This document shows positions 49,143 through 63,700 of a DNA stretch of 64,000 nt, in pieces; positions within the stretch are counted from its first letter, which is position 1; each line of letters starts with the position of its first letter. This DNA comes from Eledone cirrhosa. Lineage: Eukaryota > Mollusca > Cephalopoda > Octopoda > Eledonidae. The notes under the pieces are model-generated. The model ran no database searches. It saw nothing but the letters and a program-made list of their open reading frames with translations, and had not been told where the DNA came from. The DNA lies in contig OZ024744.1 of the NCBI GenBank assembly GCA_964016885.1, positions 27,848,108-27,912,107 on the forward strand, in the 5' to 3' direction. A program made the position numbers and the translations under genes.

Positions 49143-52100
49143 TGGTGTCGCTGTTATCACTGTTATTAACACTGTTTTTGTTGTTGTTCTCGCTGTTACC
49201 ACTGTTATTTCACTGTTGTTGTTGTTGTCGCTGTTATCACTGTTATTGTCACTGTTTTTGTTGTTGTCGCTATTATCACTGTTATTGTCACTGTTGTTTT
49301 TGTTGTTGTCGCTGTTATCACTGTTATTTTCATTGTTTTTGTTGTCGTTCTCGCATTTATCACTGTTATTGTCAGTGTTGTTGTTGTTGTTCTCGCTGTT
49401 ATCACTGTTGTCGTCACTGTTGTTGTTGTTCTCTCTGTTATCACTGTTATTTTCACTGTTGTTGTTCTTCTCGCTGTTATCAATATTATTGTCATTGTTG
49501 TTGTTGTTGTGTTCGCTGTTATAACTGTTATTGTAACTGTTGTTTTTGTTGTTGTCGCTGTTATCACTGTTATTGTCACTGCTGTTGTTCTGGCTGTTAT
49601 CACTGGTATTGACACTGTTGTTGTTTTTATTGTCGCTGTTAGAACTGTTATTGTCACTGTTGTTATTGTTGTTGTCGCTGTTATAACTGTTATTGTCACT
49701 GTTGTTGTTGATGTTCTCGCTGTTATCACTGTTATTGTCATTGTTGTTGTTGTCGCTGTTATCACTGTTATTGTCATTGTTGTTGTTGTCGCTGTTATCA
49801 CTGTTATTGTCACTGTTGTTGTTGTTCTCGCTGTTATCACTGTTATTGTCACTGTTCTTCTCGCTGTTATCACTGTTATTGTCATTGTTGTTGCTGTTGT
49901 ATTCGCTGTTATAACTGTTATTGTCATTGTTGTTGTTGTTGTTGTTGTCGCTGTTATCACTGTTATTGTCACTGTTGTTGTTGTCGCTGGTATAACTGTT
50001 ATTGTCACTGTTGTTTTTGTTGTTGTCGCTGTTATCACTGTTATTGTCACTGTTGTTTTTGTCGCTGCTATAACTGTTATTATCACTGTTGTTGTTGTTG
50101 TCACTGTTATCACTGTTATTGTCACTGTTGTTGTTGTTCTCGCTGTTATCACTGTTATTGTCATTGTTGTTGTTGTCGCTGTTATCACTGTTATTGTCAC
50201 TGTTGCTGTTGTTGTCGCTGTTATCTCTGTTATTGTCATTGTTGTTGTCGCTGTTATAACTGTTATTGTCATTGTTGTTGTTGTTGTTGTTGCTGTTATA
50301 ACTGTTACTGTCACTGTTGTTGTTGTTGTCGCTGTTATCACTGTTATTTTCATTGTTGTTGTTGTCGCTGTTATCACTGTTATTGTCACTGTTGTTGTTG
50401 TCGCTCTTATCACTGTTATTGTCGCTGTTATCACTGTTATTGTCACTGTTGTTATTGTTGTTGTTGCTGTTATCACTGTTATTGTCACTGTTGTAGTTGT
50501 CGCTGTTATAACTGTTATTGTCACTGTTGTTGTTCTTGCTGTCGCTGTTATCACTGTTATTGTCATTGTTGTTGTTGTTGTGGCTGTTATCACTGTTATT
50601 GTCACTGTTGTTGTCGCTGTTATCACTGTTATTTTCATTGTTGTTGTTGTTGTTCTCTCTGTTATCACTGTTATTGTCACTGTTATTGTCACTGTTGTTG
50701 TTGTTCTCGCTGTTATAACTGTTATTGTGTCTGTTGTTGTTGTCGCTGTTATAACTGTTATTGTCATTGTTGTTGTTGTTGTCACTGTTATCACTGTTAT
50801 TAACATTGTTGTTGTTGTTGTTCTCGCTGTTATCACTGTTATTGTCACTGTTGTTGTTGTTGTCGCTGTTATAACTGTTATTGTCACTGTTGTTGTTGTC
50901 GCTGTTATCACTGTTATTGTCACTGTTGTTGTTGTCGCTGTTATCACTGTTATTGTCACTGTTGCTGTTGTTGCTGTCGCTGTTATCACTGTTATTGTCA
51001 TTGTTGGTCTTGTACTCGCTGTTATCACTGTTATTGTTGTTGTTGTTGTGGCTGTTATCACTGTTATTGTCACTGTTGTTGTCGCTGTTATCACTGTTAT
51101 TTTCATTGTTGTTGTTGTTGTTCTCAGTGTTATCACTGTTATTGTCACTGTTATTTTCACTGTTGTTGTTGTTCTCGCTGTTATAACTGTTATTGTGACT
51201 GTTGTTGTTGTCTCTGTTATAACTGTTATTGTCATTGTTGTTGTTGTTGTCGCTGTTATCACTGTTATTAACACTGTTGTTGTTGTTGTTCTCGCTGTTA
51301 TCACTGTTATTGTCACTGTTGTTGTTGTCGCTGTTATAACTGTTATTGTCACTGTTGTTGTTGCTGTTGTCGCTGTCATAACTCTTATTGTCACTGTTGT
51401 TGTTGTTGTCGTTGTTATCACTGTTATTTTCATTATTGTTGTTCTCGCTGTTATCACTGGTATTGACACTGTTGTTGTTGTTGTTGTCGCTGTTATAACT
51501 GTTATTGTCTCTGTTGATGTTGTTGTTGTCGCTGTTATAACTGTTATTGTCACTGTTGTTGTTGTCGCTGTTATAACTCTTATTGTCACTGTTGTTGTTG
51601 TTGTCGTCGTTGTTATCACTGTTATTGTAATTATTGTTGTTGTCGCTGTTATCACTGTTATTGTCATTGTTGTTGTTGTTGTCGCTGTTATCACTGTTAT
51701 TGTCCCTGTTGTTGTTGTCGCTGTTATAACTGTTATTGGCACTATTGCTTTTGTTGTTGTCGCTCTTATCACTCTTATTGTCATTGTTGTTGTTGTTCTC
51801 GCTGCTATCCCTGTTATTTTCATTGTTGTTGTTGTTGTACTCGCTGTTATCACTGTTATTGTCATTGTTGTTGTTGTTGTCGCTGTTATCACTGTTATTG
51901 TCACTGTTTTTGTTGTTGTCGCTATTATCACTGTTATTGTCACTGTTGTTTTTGTTGTTGTCGCTGTCATCACTGTTATTTTCATTGTTTTTGTTGTTGT
52001 TCTCGCATTTATCACTGTTATTGTCAGTGTTGTTGTTCTTGTTCTCGCTGTTATCACTGTCGTCGTCACTGTTGTTGTTCTTGTCGCTGTTATAACTGTT

Positions 52101-55100
52101 ATTGTGACTGTTGTTGCTGTTGTTGTCGCTGTTATAACTGTTATTGTCATTGTTGTTGTTGTCGCTGTTATCACTCTTATTGACACTGTTGTTGCTGTTG
52201 TTCTCGCTGTTATCACTGTTATTGTCACTGTTGTTGTTGTTCTCGCTGTTACCACTGCTATTGTCAATGTTGTTGTTGTTGTCGCTGTTATAACTGTTAT
52301 TGTCACTGTTGTTGTTGTTGTCGCTGTTATAACTCTTATTGTCACTGTTGTTGTTGTTCTCGCTGTTATCACTGTTATTGTCATTGTTGTTGTTGTCGCT
52401 GTTATCACTGTTATTGTCATTGTTGTTGTTGTCGCTGTTATTACTGTTATTGTCACTGTTGTTGTTGTTCACGCTGTTATCACTGTTATTGTCACTGTTG
52501 TTGTTCTTCTCGCTGTTATCACTGTTATTGTCACTGTTGTTGTCGCTGTTATCACTGTTATTGTCACTGTTGTTATTGTTGTTGTTGCTGTTATCACTGT
52601 TATTGTCACTGTTGTAGTTGTTGTCGCTGTTATAACTGTTATTGTCACTGTTGTTGTTGTTCTCGCTGTTATCACTGTTATTGTCATTGTTGTTGTTGTC
52701 GCTGTTATCACTGTTATTGTCACTGTTGCTGTTGTTGTCGCTGTTATCACTGCTATTGTCATTGTTGTTGTTGTTGTCGCTGTTATCACTGTGATTGTCA
52801 TTGTTGTTGTTGTTGTTGTTCTCGCTGTTATCACCGTTATTGTCATTGTTGTTGTAGTGGCTGTTATCACTGTTATTGTCACTGTTGTTGTCGCTGTTAT
52901 CACTGTTATTTTCATTGTTGTTGTTGTTGTTCTCTCTGTTATCACTGTTATTGTCACTGTTATTGTCACTGTTGTTGTTGTTCTCCCTGTTATAACTGTT
53001 ATTGTGACTGTTGTTGTTGTCGCTGTTATAACTGTTATTGTCATTGTTGTTGTTGTTGTCGCTGTTATCACTGTTATTAACACTGTTGTTGTTGTTGTTC
53101 TCGCTGTTATCACTGTTATTGTCACTGTTGTTGTTGTTGTCGCTGTTATAACTGTTATTGTCACTGTTGTTGTTGTCGTTGTTATCACTGTTATTGTCAT
53201 TAATGTTGTTCGCGCTGTTATCACTGGTATTGACACTGTTGTTGTTGTTGTCAATGTTATAACTGTTATTGTCTCTGTTGATGTTGTTGTTGTCGCTGTT
53301 ATAACTGTTATTGTCACTGTTGTTGTTGTCGCTATTATAACTCTTATTGTCACTGTTGTTGTTGTTGTCGTTGTTATCACTGTTATTGTCATTATTGTTG
53401 TTGTCGCTGTTATTACTGTTATTGTCATTGTTGTTGTTGTTGTCGCTGTTATCACTGTTATTGTCGCTGTTGTTGTTGTCGCTGTTATAACTGTTATTGT
53501 CACTATTGCTTTTGTTGTCGCTCTTATCACTCTTATTGTCATTGTTGTTGTTGTTCTCGCTGCTATCCCTGTTATTGTCATTGTTGTTGTTGTTGTACTC
53601 GCTGTTATCACTGTTATTGTCATTGTTGTTGTTGTTGTCGCTGTTATCACTGTTATTGTCACTGTTTTTGTTGTTGTCGCTATTATCACTGTTATTTTCA
53701 TTGTTTTTGTTGTTGTTCTCGCATTTATCACTGTTATTGTCAGTGTTGTTGTTGTTGTTCTCGCTGTTATCACTGTTGTCGTCACTGTTGTTGTTGTTCT
53801 CGCTGTTATCACTGTTATTGTCACTGTTGTTGTTCTTCTCGCTGTTATCACTGTTATTGTCATTGTTGTTGTTGTTGTGTTCGCTGTTATAACTGTTATT
53901 GTCATTGTTGTTGTTGTTGTTGTCGCTGTTATCACTGTTATTGTCACTGTTGTTGTTGTCGCTGGTATAACTGTTATTGTCACTGTTGTTTTTGTTGTTG
54001 TCGCTGTTATCACTGTTATTGTCACTGTTGTTGTTCTCGCTGTTATAACTGTTATTCTCACTGTTGTTTTTCTGGCTGTTATCACTGGTATTGACACTGT
54101 TGTTGTTTTTATTGTCGCTGTTAGAACTGTTATTGTCACTGTTGTTATTGTTGTTGTCGCTGTTATAACTGTTATTGTCACTGTTGTTGTTGTTCTCGCT
54201 GTTATCACTGTTATTGTCATTGTTGTTGTTGTCGCTGTTATCACTGTTATTGTCATTGTTGTTGTTGTCGCTGTTATCACTGTTATTGTCACTGTTGTTG
54301 TTGTTCTCGCTGTTATCACTGTTATTGTCACTGTTGTTCTTCTCGCTGTTATCACTGTTATTGTCATTGTTGTTGTTGTTGTTGTTGTCGCTGTTATCAC
54401 TGTTATTGTCACTGTTGTTGTTGTCGCTGCTATAACTGTTATTGTCACTGTTGTTTTTGTTGTTGTCGCTGTTATCACTGTTATTGTCACTGTTGTTGTT
54501 GTCGCTGTTATAACTGTTATTGTCACTGTTGTTGTTGTTGTCACTGTTATCACTGTTATTGTCATTGTTGTTGTTGTCGCTGTTATCACTGTTATTGTCA
54601 CTGTTGCTGTTGTTGTCGCTGTTATCTCTGTTATTGTCATTGTTGTTGTCGCTGTTATAACTGTTATTGTCATTGTTGTTGTTGTTGTTGTTGCTGTTAT
54701 AACTGTTACTGTCACTGTTGTTGTTGTTGTCGCTGTTATCACTGTTATTTTCATTGTTGTTGTCGCTGTTATCACTGTTATTGTCACTCTTGTTGTTGTT
54801 GTTGTCGCTGTTATCACTGTTATTGTCACTGTTGTTGTTGTCACTGTTATAAATGTTATTATCACTGTTGTCGTTGTTGTCGCTGTTATCACTGTTATTG
54901 TCACTGTTGTTGTTGTTGTCGCTGTCATAACTGTTCTTTTCACTGTTGTTGTTGTTGTTCTCGCTGTTATCACTGTTATTGTCACTGTTGTTATTGTTGT
55001 TGTTGCTGTTATCACTGTTATTGTCACTGTTGTAGTTGTTGTCGCTGTTATAACTGTTATTGTCACTGTTGTTGTTGTTGTTCTCTCTGTTATCACTGTT

Positions 55101-57780
55101 ATTGTCACTGTTATTTTCACTGTTGTTATTGTTCTCGCTGTTATAACTGTTATTGTGACTGTTGTTGTTGTCTCTGTTATAACTGATATTGTCATTGTTG
55201 TTGTTGTTGTCGCTGTTATCACTGTTATTAACATTGTTCTTGTTGTTGTTCTCGCTGTTATAACTGTTATTGTCACTGTTGTTGTTGCTGTTGTCGCTGT
55301 CATAACTCTTATTGTCACTGTTGTTGTTGTTGTTGTTGTCGTTGTTATCACTGTTATTGTCATTATCGTTGTTCTCGCTGTTATCACTGGTATTGACACT
55401 GTTGTTGTTGTTGTTGTCGCTGTTATAACTGTTATTGTCTCTGTTGATGTTGTTGTTGTCGCTGTTGTAACTGTTATTGTCACTGTTGTTGTTGTCGCTG
55501 TTATAACTCTTATTGTCACTATTGTTGTTGTTGTCGTCGTTGTTATCACTGTTATTGTCATTATTGTTGTTGTCGCTGTTATCACTGTTATTGTCATTGT
55601 TGTTGTTGTTGTCGCTGTTATCACTGTTATTGTCCCTGTTGTTGTTGTCGCTGTTATAACTGTTATTGTCACTATTGCTTTTGTTGTTGTCGCTCTTATC
55701 ACTCTTATTGTCATTGTTGTTGTTGTTCTCGCTGCTATCCCTGTTATTGTCATTGTTGTTGTTGTACTCGCTGTTATCACTGTTATTGTCATTGTTGTTG
55801 TTGTTGTTGTTGTTGTCGCTGTTATCACTGTTATTGTCATTGCCGTTGTCGCTGTTATCACTGTTATTGTCACTGTTGTTATTGTTGTTGTTGCTGTTAT
55901 CACTGTTATTGTCACTGTTGTAGTTGTTGTCGCTGTTATAACTGTTATTGTCACTGTTGTTGTTGTTGCTGTCGCTGTTATTACTGTTATTGTCATTGTT
56001 GTTGTTGTTGTGGCTGTTATCACTGTTATTGTCACTGTTGTTGTCGCTGTTATCACTGTTATTTTCATTGTTGTTGTTGTTGTTCTCTCTGTTATCACTG
56101 TTATTGTCACTGTTATTGTCACTGTTGTTGTTGTTCTCGCTGTTATAACTGTTATTGTGTCTGTTGTTGTTGTCGCTGTTATAACTGTTATTGTCATTGT
56201 TGTTGTTGTTGTCGCTGTTATCACTGTTAGTAACATTGTTGTTGTTGTTCTCGCTGTTATCACTGTTATTGTCACTGTTGTTGTTGTTGTCGCTGTTATA
56301 ACTGTTATTGTCACTGTTGTTGTTATCGCTGTTATCACTGTTATTGTCACTGTTGCTGTTGTTGTCGCTGTTATCACTGCTATTGTCATTGTTGTTGATG
56401 TTGTTGTTCTCGCTGTTATCACCGTTATTGTCAATGTTGTTGTAGTGGCTGTTATCACTGTTATTGTCACTGTTGTTGTCGCTGTTAACACTGTTATTTT
56501 CATTGTTGTTGTTGTTGTTCTCTCTGTTATCACTGTTATTGTCACTGTTATTGTCACTGTTGTTGTTGTTCTCGCTGTTATAACTGTTATTGTGACTGTT
56601 GTTGTTGTCGCTGTTATAACTGTTATTGTCATTGTTGTTGTTGTTGTCGCTGTTATCACTGTTATTAACACTGTTGTTGTTGTTGTTCTCGCTGTTATCA
56701 CTGTTATTGTCACTGTTGTTGTTGTCGCTGTTATAACTGTTATTGTCACTTTTGTTGTTGCTGTTGTCGCTGTCATAACTCTTATTGTCACTGTTGTTGT
56801 TGCCGTTGTTATCACTGTTATTGTCATTAATGTTGTTCTCGCTGTTATCACTGGTATTGACACTGTTGTTGTTGTTGTTGTCGCTATTATAACTGTTATT
56901 GTCACTGTTGTTGTTGTCGTCGTTGTTATCACTGTTATTGTCATTATTGTTGTTGTCGCTGTTATTACTGTTATTGTCATTGTTGTTGTTGTTGTCGATG
57001 TTATCACTGTTATTGTCGCTGTTGTTGTTGTCGCTGTTATAACTGTTATTGTCACTATTGCTTTTGTTGTCGCTCTTATCACTCTTATTGTCATTGTTGT
57101 TGTTGTTCTCGCTGCTATCCCTGTTATTGTCATTGTTGTTGTTGTTGAACTCGCTGTTATCACTGTTATTGTCATTGTTGTTGTTATTGTCGCTGTTATC
57201 ACTGTTATTGTCACTGTTTTTGTTGTTGTCGCTATTATCACTGTTATTTTCATTGTTTTTGTTGTTGTTCTCGCATTTATCACTGTTATTGTCAGTGTTG
57301 TTGTTGTTGTTCTCGCTGTTATCACTGTTGTCGTCACTGTTGTTGTTGTTCTCGCTGTTATCACTGTTATTGTCACTGTTGTTGTTCTTCTCGCTGTTAT
57401 CACTGTTATTGTCATTGTTGTTGTTGTTGTGTTCGCTGTTATAACTGTCATTGTCATTGTTGTTGTTGTTGTTGTCGCTGTTATCACTGTTATTGTCACT
57501 GTTGTTGTTGTCGCTGGTATAACTGTTATTGTCACTGTTGTTTTTGTTGTTGTCGCTGTTATCACTGTTATTGTCACTGTTGTTGTTCTTGCTGTTATAA
57601 CTGTTATTCTCACTGTTGTTTTTCTGGCTGTTATCACTGGTATTGACACTGTTGTTGTTTTTATTGTCGCTGTTAGAACTGTTATTGTCACTGTTGTTAT
57701 TGTTGTTGTCGCTGTTATAACTGTTATTGTCATTGTTGTTGCTGTTGTGTTCGCTGTTATCACTGTTATTGTCATTGTGT
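49143..57780 (+). repeat. Large HOR copy E and scrambled continuation
   Basis: The first 3.4 kb (to about 52.6 kb) follow copies C and D. From 52.7 to 55.05 kb it resembles 46.2-47.7 kb and 26.7-29.0 kb. A further partial copy then begins near 55.08 kb and runs to 57.78 kb. No further TTGGTGTCGCTG/TTATTTCACTG marker pair was seen to the right of 49.2 kb, so the regular marker spacing ends here. A small indel near 57,778 (CATTGTGTTG) breaks the triplet register. Confidence 0.75.
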
Positions 57781-60700
57781 TGTTGTTGTTGTTGTCGCTG
57801 TTATCACTGTTATTGTCACTGTTGTTGTTGTCGCTGGTATAACTGTTATTGTCACTGTTGTTGTTGTTGACACTGTTATCACTGGTATTGTCACTGTTGT
57901 TGTTGTTCTCGCTGTTATCACTGTTATTGTCATTGTTGTTGTTGTCGCTGTTATCACTGTTATTGTCACTGTTGCTGTTGTTGTCGCTGTTATCTCTGTT
58001 ATTGTCATTGTTGTTGTCGCTGTTATAACTGTTATTGTCATTGTTGTTGTTGTTGTTGTTGTTGTTATAACTGTTACTGTCACTGTTGTTGTTGTTGTCG
58101 CTGTTATCACTGTTATTTTCATTGTTGTTGTCGCTGTTATCACTGTTATTGTCACTGTTGTTGTTGTTGTTGTCGCTGTTATCACTGTTATTGTCACTGT
58201 TGTTGTTGTTGTCACTGTTATAAATGTTATTGTCACTGTTGTCGGTGTTGTCGCTGTTATCACTGTTATTGTCACTGTTGTTGTTGTTGTCGCTGTCATA
58301 ACTGTTCTTTTCACTGTTGTTGTTGTTGTTCTCGCTGTTATCACTGTTATTGTCACTGTTGTTGTCGCTGTTATCACTGTTATTGTCACTGTTGTTATTG
58401 TTGTTGTTGCTGTTAACACTGTTATTGTCACTGTTGTAGTTGTTGTCGCTGTTATAACTGTTATTATCACTGTTGTTGTTGTTGTTCTCTCTGTTATCAC
58501 TCTTATTGTCACTGTTATTTTCACTGTTGTTGTTGTTCTCGCTGTTATAACTGTTATTGTGACTGTTGTTGTTGTCTCTGTTATAACTGATATTGTCATT
58601 GTTGTTGTTGTCGCTGTTATCACTGTTATTAACACTGTTGTTGTTGTTGTTCTCGCTGTTATCACTGTTATTGTCACTGTTGTTGTTGTCGCTGTTATAA
58701 CTGTTATTGTCACTGTTGTTGTTGCTGTTGTCGCTGTCATAACTCTTATTGTCACTGTTGTTGTTGTTGTCGTTGTTATCACTGTTATTGTCATTATTGT
58801 TGTTCTCGCTGTCATCACTGGTATTGACACTATTGTTGTTGTTGTCGCTGTTATAACTGTTATTGTCTCTGTTGATGTTGTTGTTGTCGCTGTTATAACT
58901 GTTATTGTCACTGTTGTTGTTGTCGCTGTTATAACACTTATTGTCACTGTTGTTGTTGTTGTCGTCGTTGTTATCACTGTTATTGTCATTATTGTTGTTG
59001 TCGCTGTTATCACTGTTATTGTCATTGTTGTTGTTGTTGTCGCTGTTATCACTGTTATTGTCCCTGTTGTTGTTGTCGCTGTTATAACTGTTATTGTCAC
59101 TATTGCTTTTGTTGTTGTCGCTCTTATCACTCTTATTGTCATTGTTGTTGTTGTTCTCGCTGCTATCCCTGTTATTGTCATTGTTGTTGTTGTACTCGCT
59201 GTTATCACTGTTATTGTCATTGTTGTTGTTGTTGTCGCTGTTATCACTGTTATTGTCACTGTTTTTGTTGTTGTCGCTATTATCACTGTTATTGTCACTA
59301 TTGTTTTTGTTGTTGTCGCTGTTATCACTGTTATTTTCATTGTTTTTGTTGTTGTTCTCGCATTTATCACTGTTATTGTCAGTGTTGTTGTTCTTGTTCT
59401 CGCTGTTATCACTGTCGTCGTCACTGTTGTTGTTGTTGTCGCTGTTATAACTGTTATTGTGACTGTTGTTGTTGTTGTTGTCTCTGTTATAACTGTTATT
59501 GTCATTGTTGTTGTTGTCGCTGTTATCACTGTTATTGACACTGTTGTTGCTGTTGTTCTCGCTGTTATCACTGTTATTGTCACTGTTGTTGTTGTTCTCG
59601 CTGTTACCACTGTTATTGTCTATGTTGTTGTTGTTGTCGCTGTTATAACTGTTATTGTCACTGTTGTTGTTGTTGTCGCTGTTATAACTCTTATTGTCAC
59701 TGTTGTTGTTGTTGTCGTTGTTATCACTGTTATTGTCATTATTGTTATTGTCGCTGTTATCACTGTTATTGTCATTGTTGTTGTTGTTGTTGTTGTTGTC
59801 GCTGTTATCACTGTTATTGTCACTGTTGTTGTTGTTGTCGCTTCTATAACTGTTATTGTCACTATTGCTGTTGTTGTCGCTGTTATCACTCTTATCGTCA
59901 TTGTTGTTGTTGTCGCTGTTATCACTGTTATTGTCACTGTTGTTGTTCTCGCTGTTATAACTGTTATTCTCACTGTTGTTGTTCTCGCTGTTATCAATGG
60001 TATTGACATTGTTGTTGTTTTTATTGTCGCTGTTATAACTGTTATTGTCACTGTTGTTGTTGTTCTCGCTGTTATCACTGTTATTGTCATTGTTGTTGTT
60101 GTCGCTGTTATCACTGTTATTGTCATTGTTGTTGTTGTCGCTGTTATCACTGTTATTGTCACTGTTGTTGTTGTTCTCGCTGTTATCACTGTTATTGTCA
60201 CTGTTGTTGTTCTTCTCGCTGTTATCACTGTTTTTGTCATTGTTGTTGTTGTTGTGTTCGCTGTTATAACTGTTATTGTCATTGTTGTTGTTGTTGTTGT
60301 TGCCGCTGTTATCACTGTTATTGTCACTGTTGTTGTTGTCGCTGGTATAACTGTTATTGTCACTGTTGTTTTTGTTGTTGTCGCTCTTATCACTGTTATT
60401 GTCACTGTTGTTGTTGTCGCTGTTATTACTGTTATTGCCACTGTTGTTGTTGTCATTGTTATCACTCTTATTGTCATTGTTGTTGTTGTTCTCGCTGTTA
60501 TCACTGTTATTGTCACTGTTGCTGTTGTTGTCGCTGTTATCTCTGTTATTGTCATTGTTGTTGTCGCTGTTATAACTGTTATTGTCATTGTTGTTGTTGT
60601 TGTTGCTGTTATAACTGTTACTGTCATTGTTGTTGTTGTCGCTGTTATCACTGTTATTTTCATTGTTGTTGTTGTCGCTGTTATCACTGTTATTGTCACT

Positions 60701-63700
60701 GTTGTTGTTGTTGTTGTCGCTGTTATCACTGTTATTGTCACTGTTGCTGTTGTTGTCGCTGTTATCACTGCTATTGTCATTGTTGTTGTTGTCGCTGTTA
60801 TCACTGTGATTGTCATTGTTGTTGTTGTTGTTGTTCTCGCTGTTATCACCGTTATTGTCACTGTTGTTGTCGCTGTTATCACTGTTATTGTCACTGTTGT
60901 TATTGTTGTTGTTGCTGTTATCACTGTTATTGTCACTGTTGTAGTTGTTGTCGCTGTTATAACTGTTATTGTCACTGTTGTTGTTGTTGCTGTCGCTGTT
61001 ATCACTGTTATTGTCATTGTTGCTGTTGTACTCGCTGTTATCACTGTTATTGTTGTTGTTGTAGTGGCTGTTATCACTGTTATTGTCACTGTTGTTGTCG
61101 CTGTTATCACTGTTATTTTCATTGTTGTTGTTGTTGTTCTCTCTGTTATCACTGTTATTGTCACTGTTATTGTCACTGTTGTTGTTGTTCTCGCTGTTAT
61201 AACTGTTATTGTCATTGTTGTTGTTGTTGTCGCTGTTATCACTGTTATTAACACTGTTGTTGTTGTTGTTGTTGTTCTCGCTGTTATCACTGTTATTGTC
61301 ACTGTTGTTGTTGTCGCTGTTATAACTGTTATTGTCACTGTTGTTGTTGCTGTTGTCGCTGTCATAACTCTTATTGTCACTGTTGTTGTTGTTGTCGTTG
61401 TTATCACTGTTATTGTCATTATTGTTGTTCTCGCTGTTATCACTGGTATTGACATTGTTGTTGTTGTTGTTGTCGCTGTTATAACTGTTATTGTCACTGT
61501 TGTTGTTGTCGCTGTTATAACTCTTATTGTCACTGTTGTTGTTGTTGTCGTCGTTGTTATCACTGTTATTGTCATTATTGTTGTTGTCGCTGTTATCACT
61601 GTTATTGTCATTGTTGTTGTTGTTGTCGCTGTTATCACTGTTATTGTCCCTGATGTTGTCGCTGTTATAACTGTTATTGTCACTATTGCTTTTGTTGTTG
61701 TCGCTCTTATCACTCTTATTGTCATTGTTGTTGTTGTTCTCGCTGCTATCCCTGTTATTGGCATTGTTGTTGTTGTTGTACTCGCTGTTATCACTGTTAT
61801 TGTCATTGTTGTTGTTGTTGTCGCTGTTATCACTGTTATTGTCACTGTTTTTGTTGTTGTCGCTATTATCACTGTTATTGTCACTGTTGTTTTTGTTGTT
61901 GTCGCTGTTATCACTGTTATTTTCATTGTTTTTGTTGTTGTTCTCGCATTTATCACTGTTATTGTCAGTGTTGTTGTTCTTGTTCTCGCTGTTATCACTG
62001 TTATTGTCATTGTTGTTGTTGTTGTCGCTGTTATCACTGTTATTGTCATTGTTTTTGTTGTTGTCGCTGTTATCACTGTTATTGTCACTGTTGTTTTTGT
62101 TGTTGTCGCTGTTATCACTGTTATTTTCATTGTTTTTGTTGTTGTCGCTGTTATCACTGTTATTGTCACTGTTGTTTTTGTTGTTGTCGCTGTTATCACT
62201 GTTATTGTCATTGTTTTTGTTGTTGTCGCTGTTATCACTGTTATTGTCAGTGTTGTTGTTCTTGTTCTCGCTGTTATCACTGTCGTCGTCACTGTTGTTG
62301 TTGTTGTCGCTGTTATAACTGTTATTGTGACTGTTGTTGTTGTTGTCGCTGTTATAACTGTTATTGTCATTGTTGTTGTTGTCGCTGTTATCACTGTTAT
62401 TGACACTGTTGTTGCTGTTGTTCTCGCTGTTATCACTGTTATTGTCACTGTTGTTGTTGTTCTCGCTGTTACCACTGTTATTGTCAATGTTGTTGTTGTT
62501 GTCGCTGTTATAACTGTTATTGTCACTGTTGTTGTTGTTGTCGCTGTTATAACTCTTATTGTCACTGTTGTTGTTGTTGTCGTTGTTATCACTGTTATTG
62601 TCATTATTGTTATTGTCGCTGTTATCACTGTTATTGTCATTGTTGTTGTTGTTGTTGTTGTTGTCGCTGTTATCACTGTTATTGTCACTGTTGTTGTTGT
62701 TGTCGCTTCTATAACTGTTATTGTCACTATTGCTGTTGTTGTCGCTGTTATCACTCTTATTGTCATTGTTGTTGTTGTTGTTCTCGCTGTTATCACTGTT
62801 ATTGTCATTGTTGTTGTTGTCGCTGTTATCACTGTTATTGTCATTGTTGTTGTTGTCGCTGTTATCACTGTTATTGTCACTGTTGTTGTTGTTCTCGCTG
62901 TTATCACTGTTGTTGTCACTGTTGTTGTTCTTCTCGCTGTTATCACTGTTATTGTCATTGTTGTTGTTGTTGTGTTCGCTGTTATAACTGTTATTGTCAC
63001 TGTTGTTTTTGTTGTTGTCGCTGTTATCACTGTTATTGTCACTGTTGTTGTTGTCGCTGTTATAACTGTTATTGTCACTGTTGTTGTTGTCACTGTTATC
63101 ACTCTTATTGTCACTGTTGTTGTTGTTCTCGGTGTTATCACTGTTATTGTCATTGTTGTTGTTGTCGCTGTTATCACTGTTATTACTGTTATTGTCATTG
63201 TTGTTGTTGTTGTGGCTGTTATCACTGTTATTGTCACTGTTGTTGTCGCTGTTATCACTGTTATTTTCATTGTTGTTGTTGTTCTCTCTGTTATCACTGT
63301 TATTGTCACTGTTATTGTCACTGTTGTTGTTGTTCTCGCTGTTATAACTGTTATTGTGTCTGTTGTTGTTGTCGCTGTTATAACTGTTATTGTCATTGTT
63401 GTTGTTGTTGTCGCTGTTATCACTGTTATTAACATTGTTGTTGTTGTTCCCGCTGCTATCCCTGTTATTGTCATTGTTGTTGTTGTTGTACTCGCTGTTA
63501 TCACTGTTATTGTCATTGTTGTTGTTGTTGGCGCTGTTATCACTGTTATTGTCACTGTTTTTGTTGTTGTCACTATTATCACTGTTATTGTCACTGTTGT
63601 TTTTGTTGTTGTCGCTGTTATCACTGTTTTTTTCATTGTTTTTGTTGTTGTTCTCGCATTTATCACTGTTATTGTCAGTGTTGTTGTTCTTGTTCTCGCT

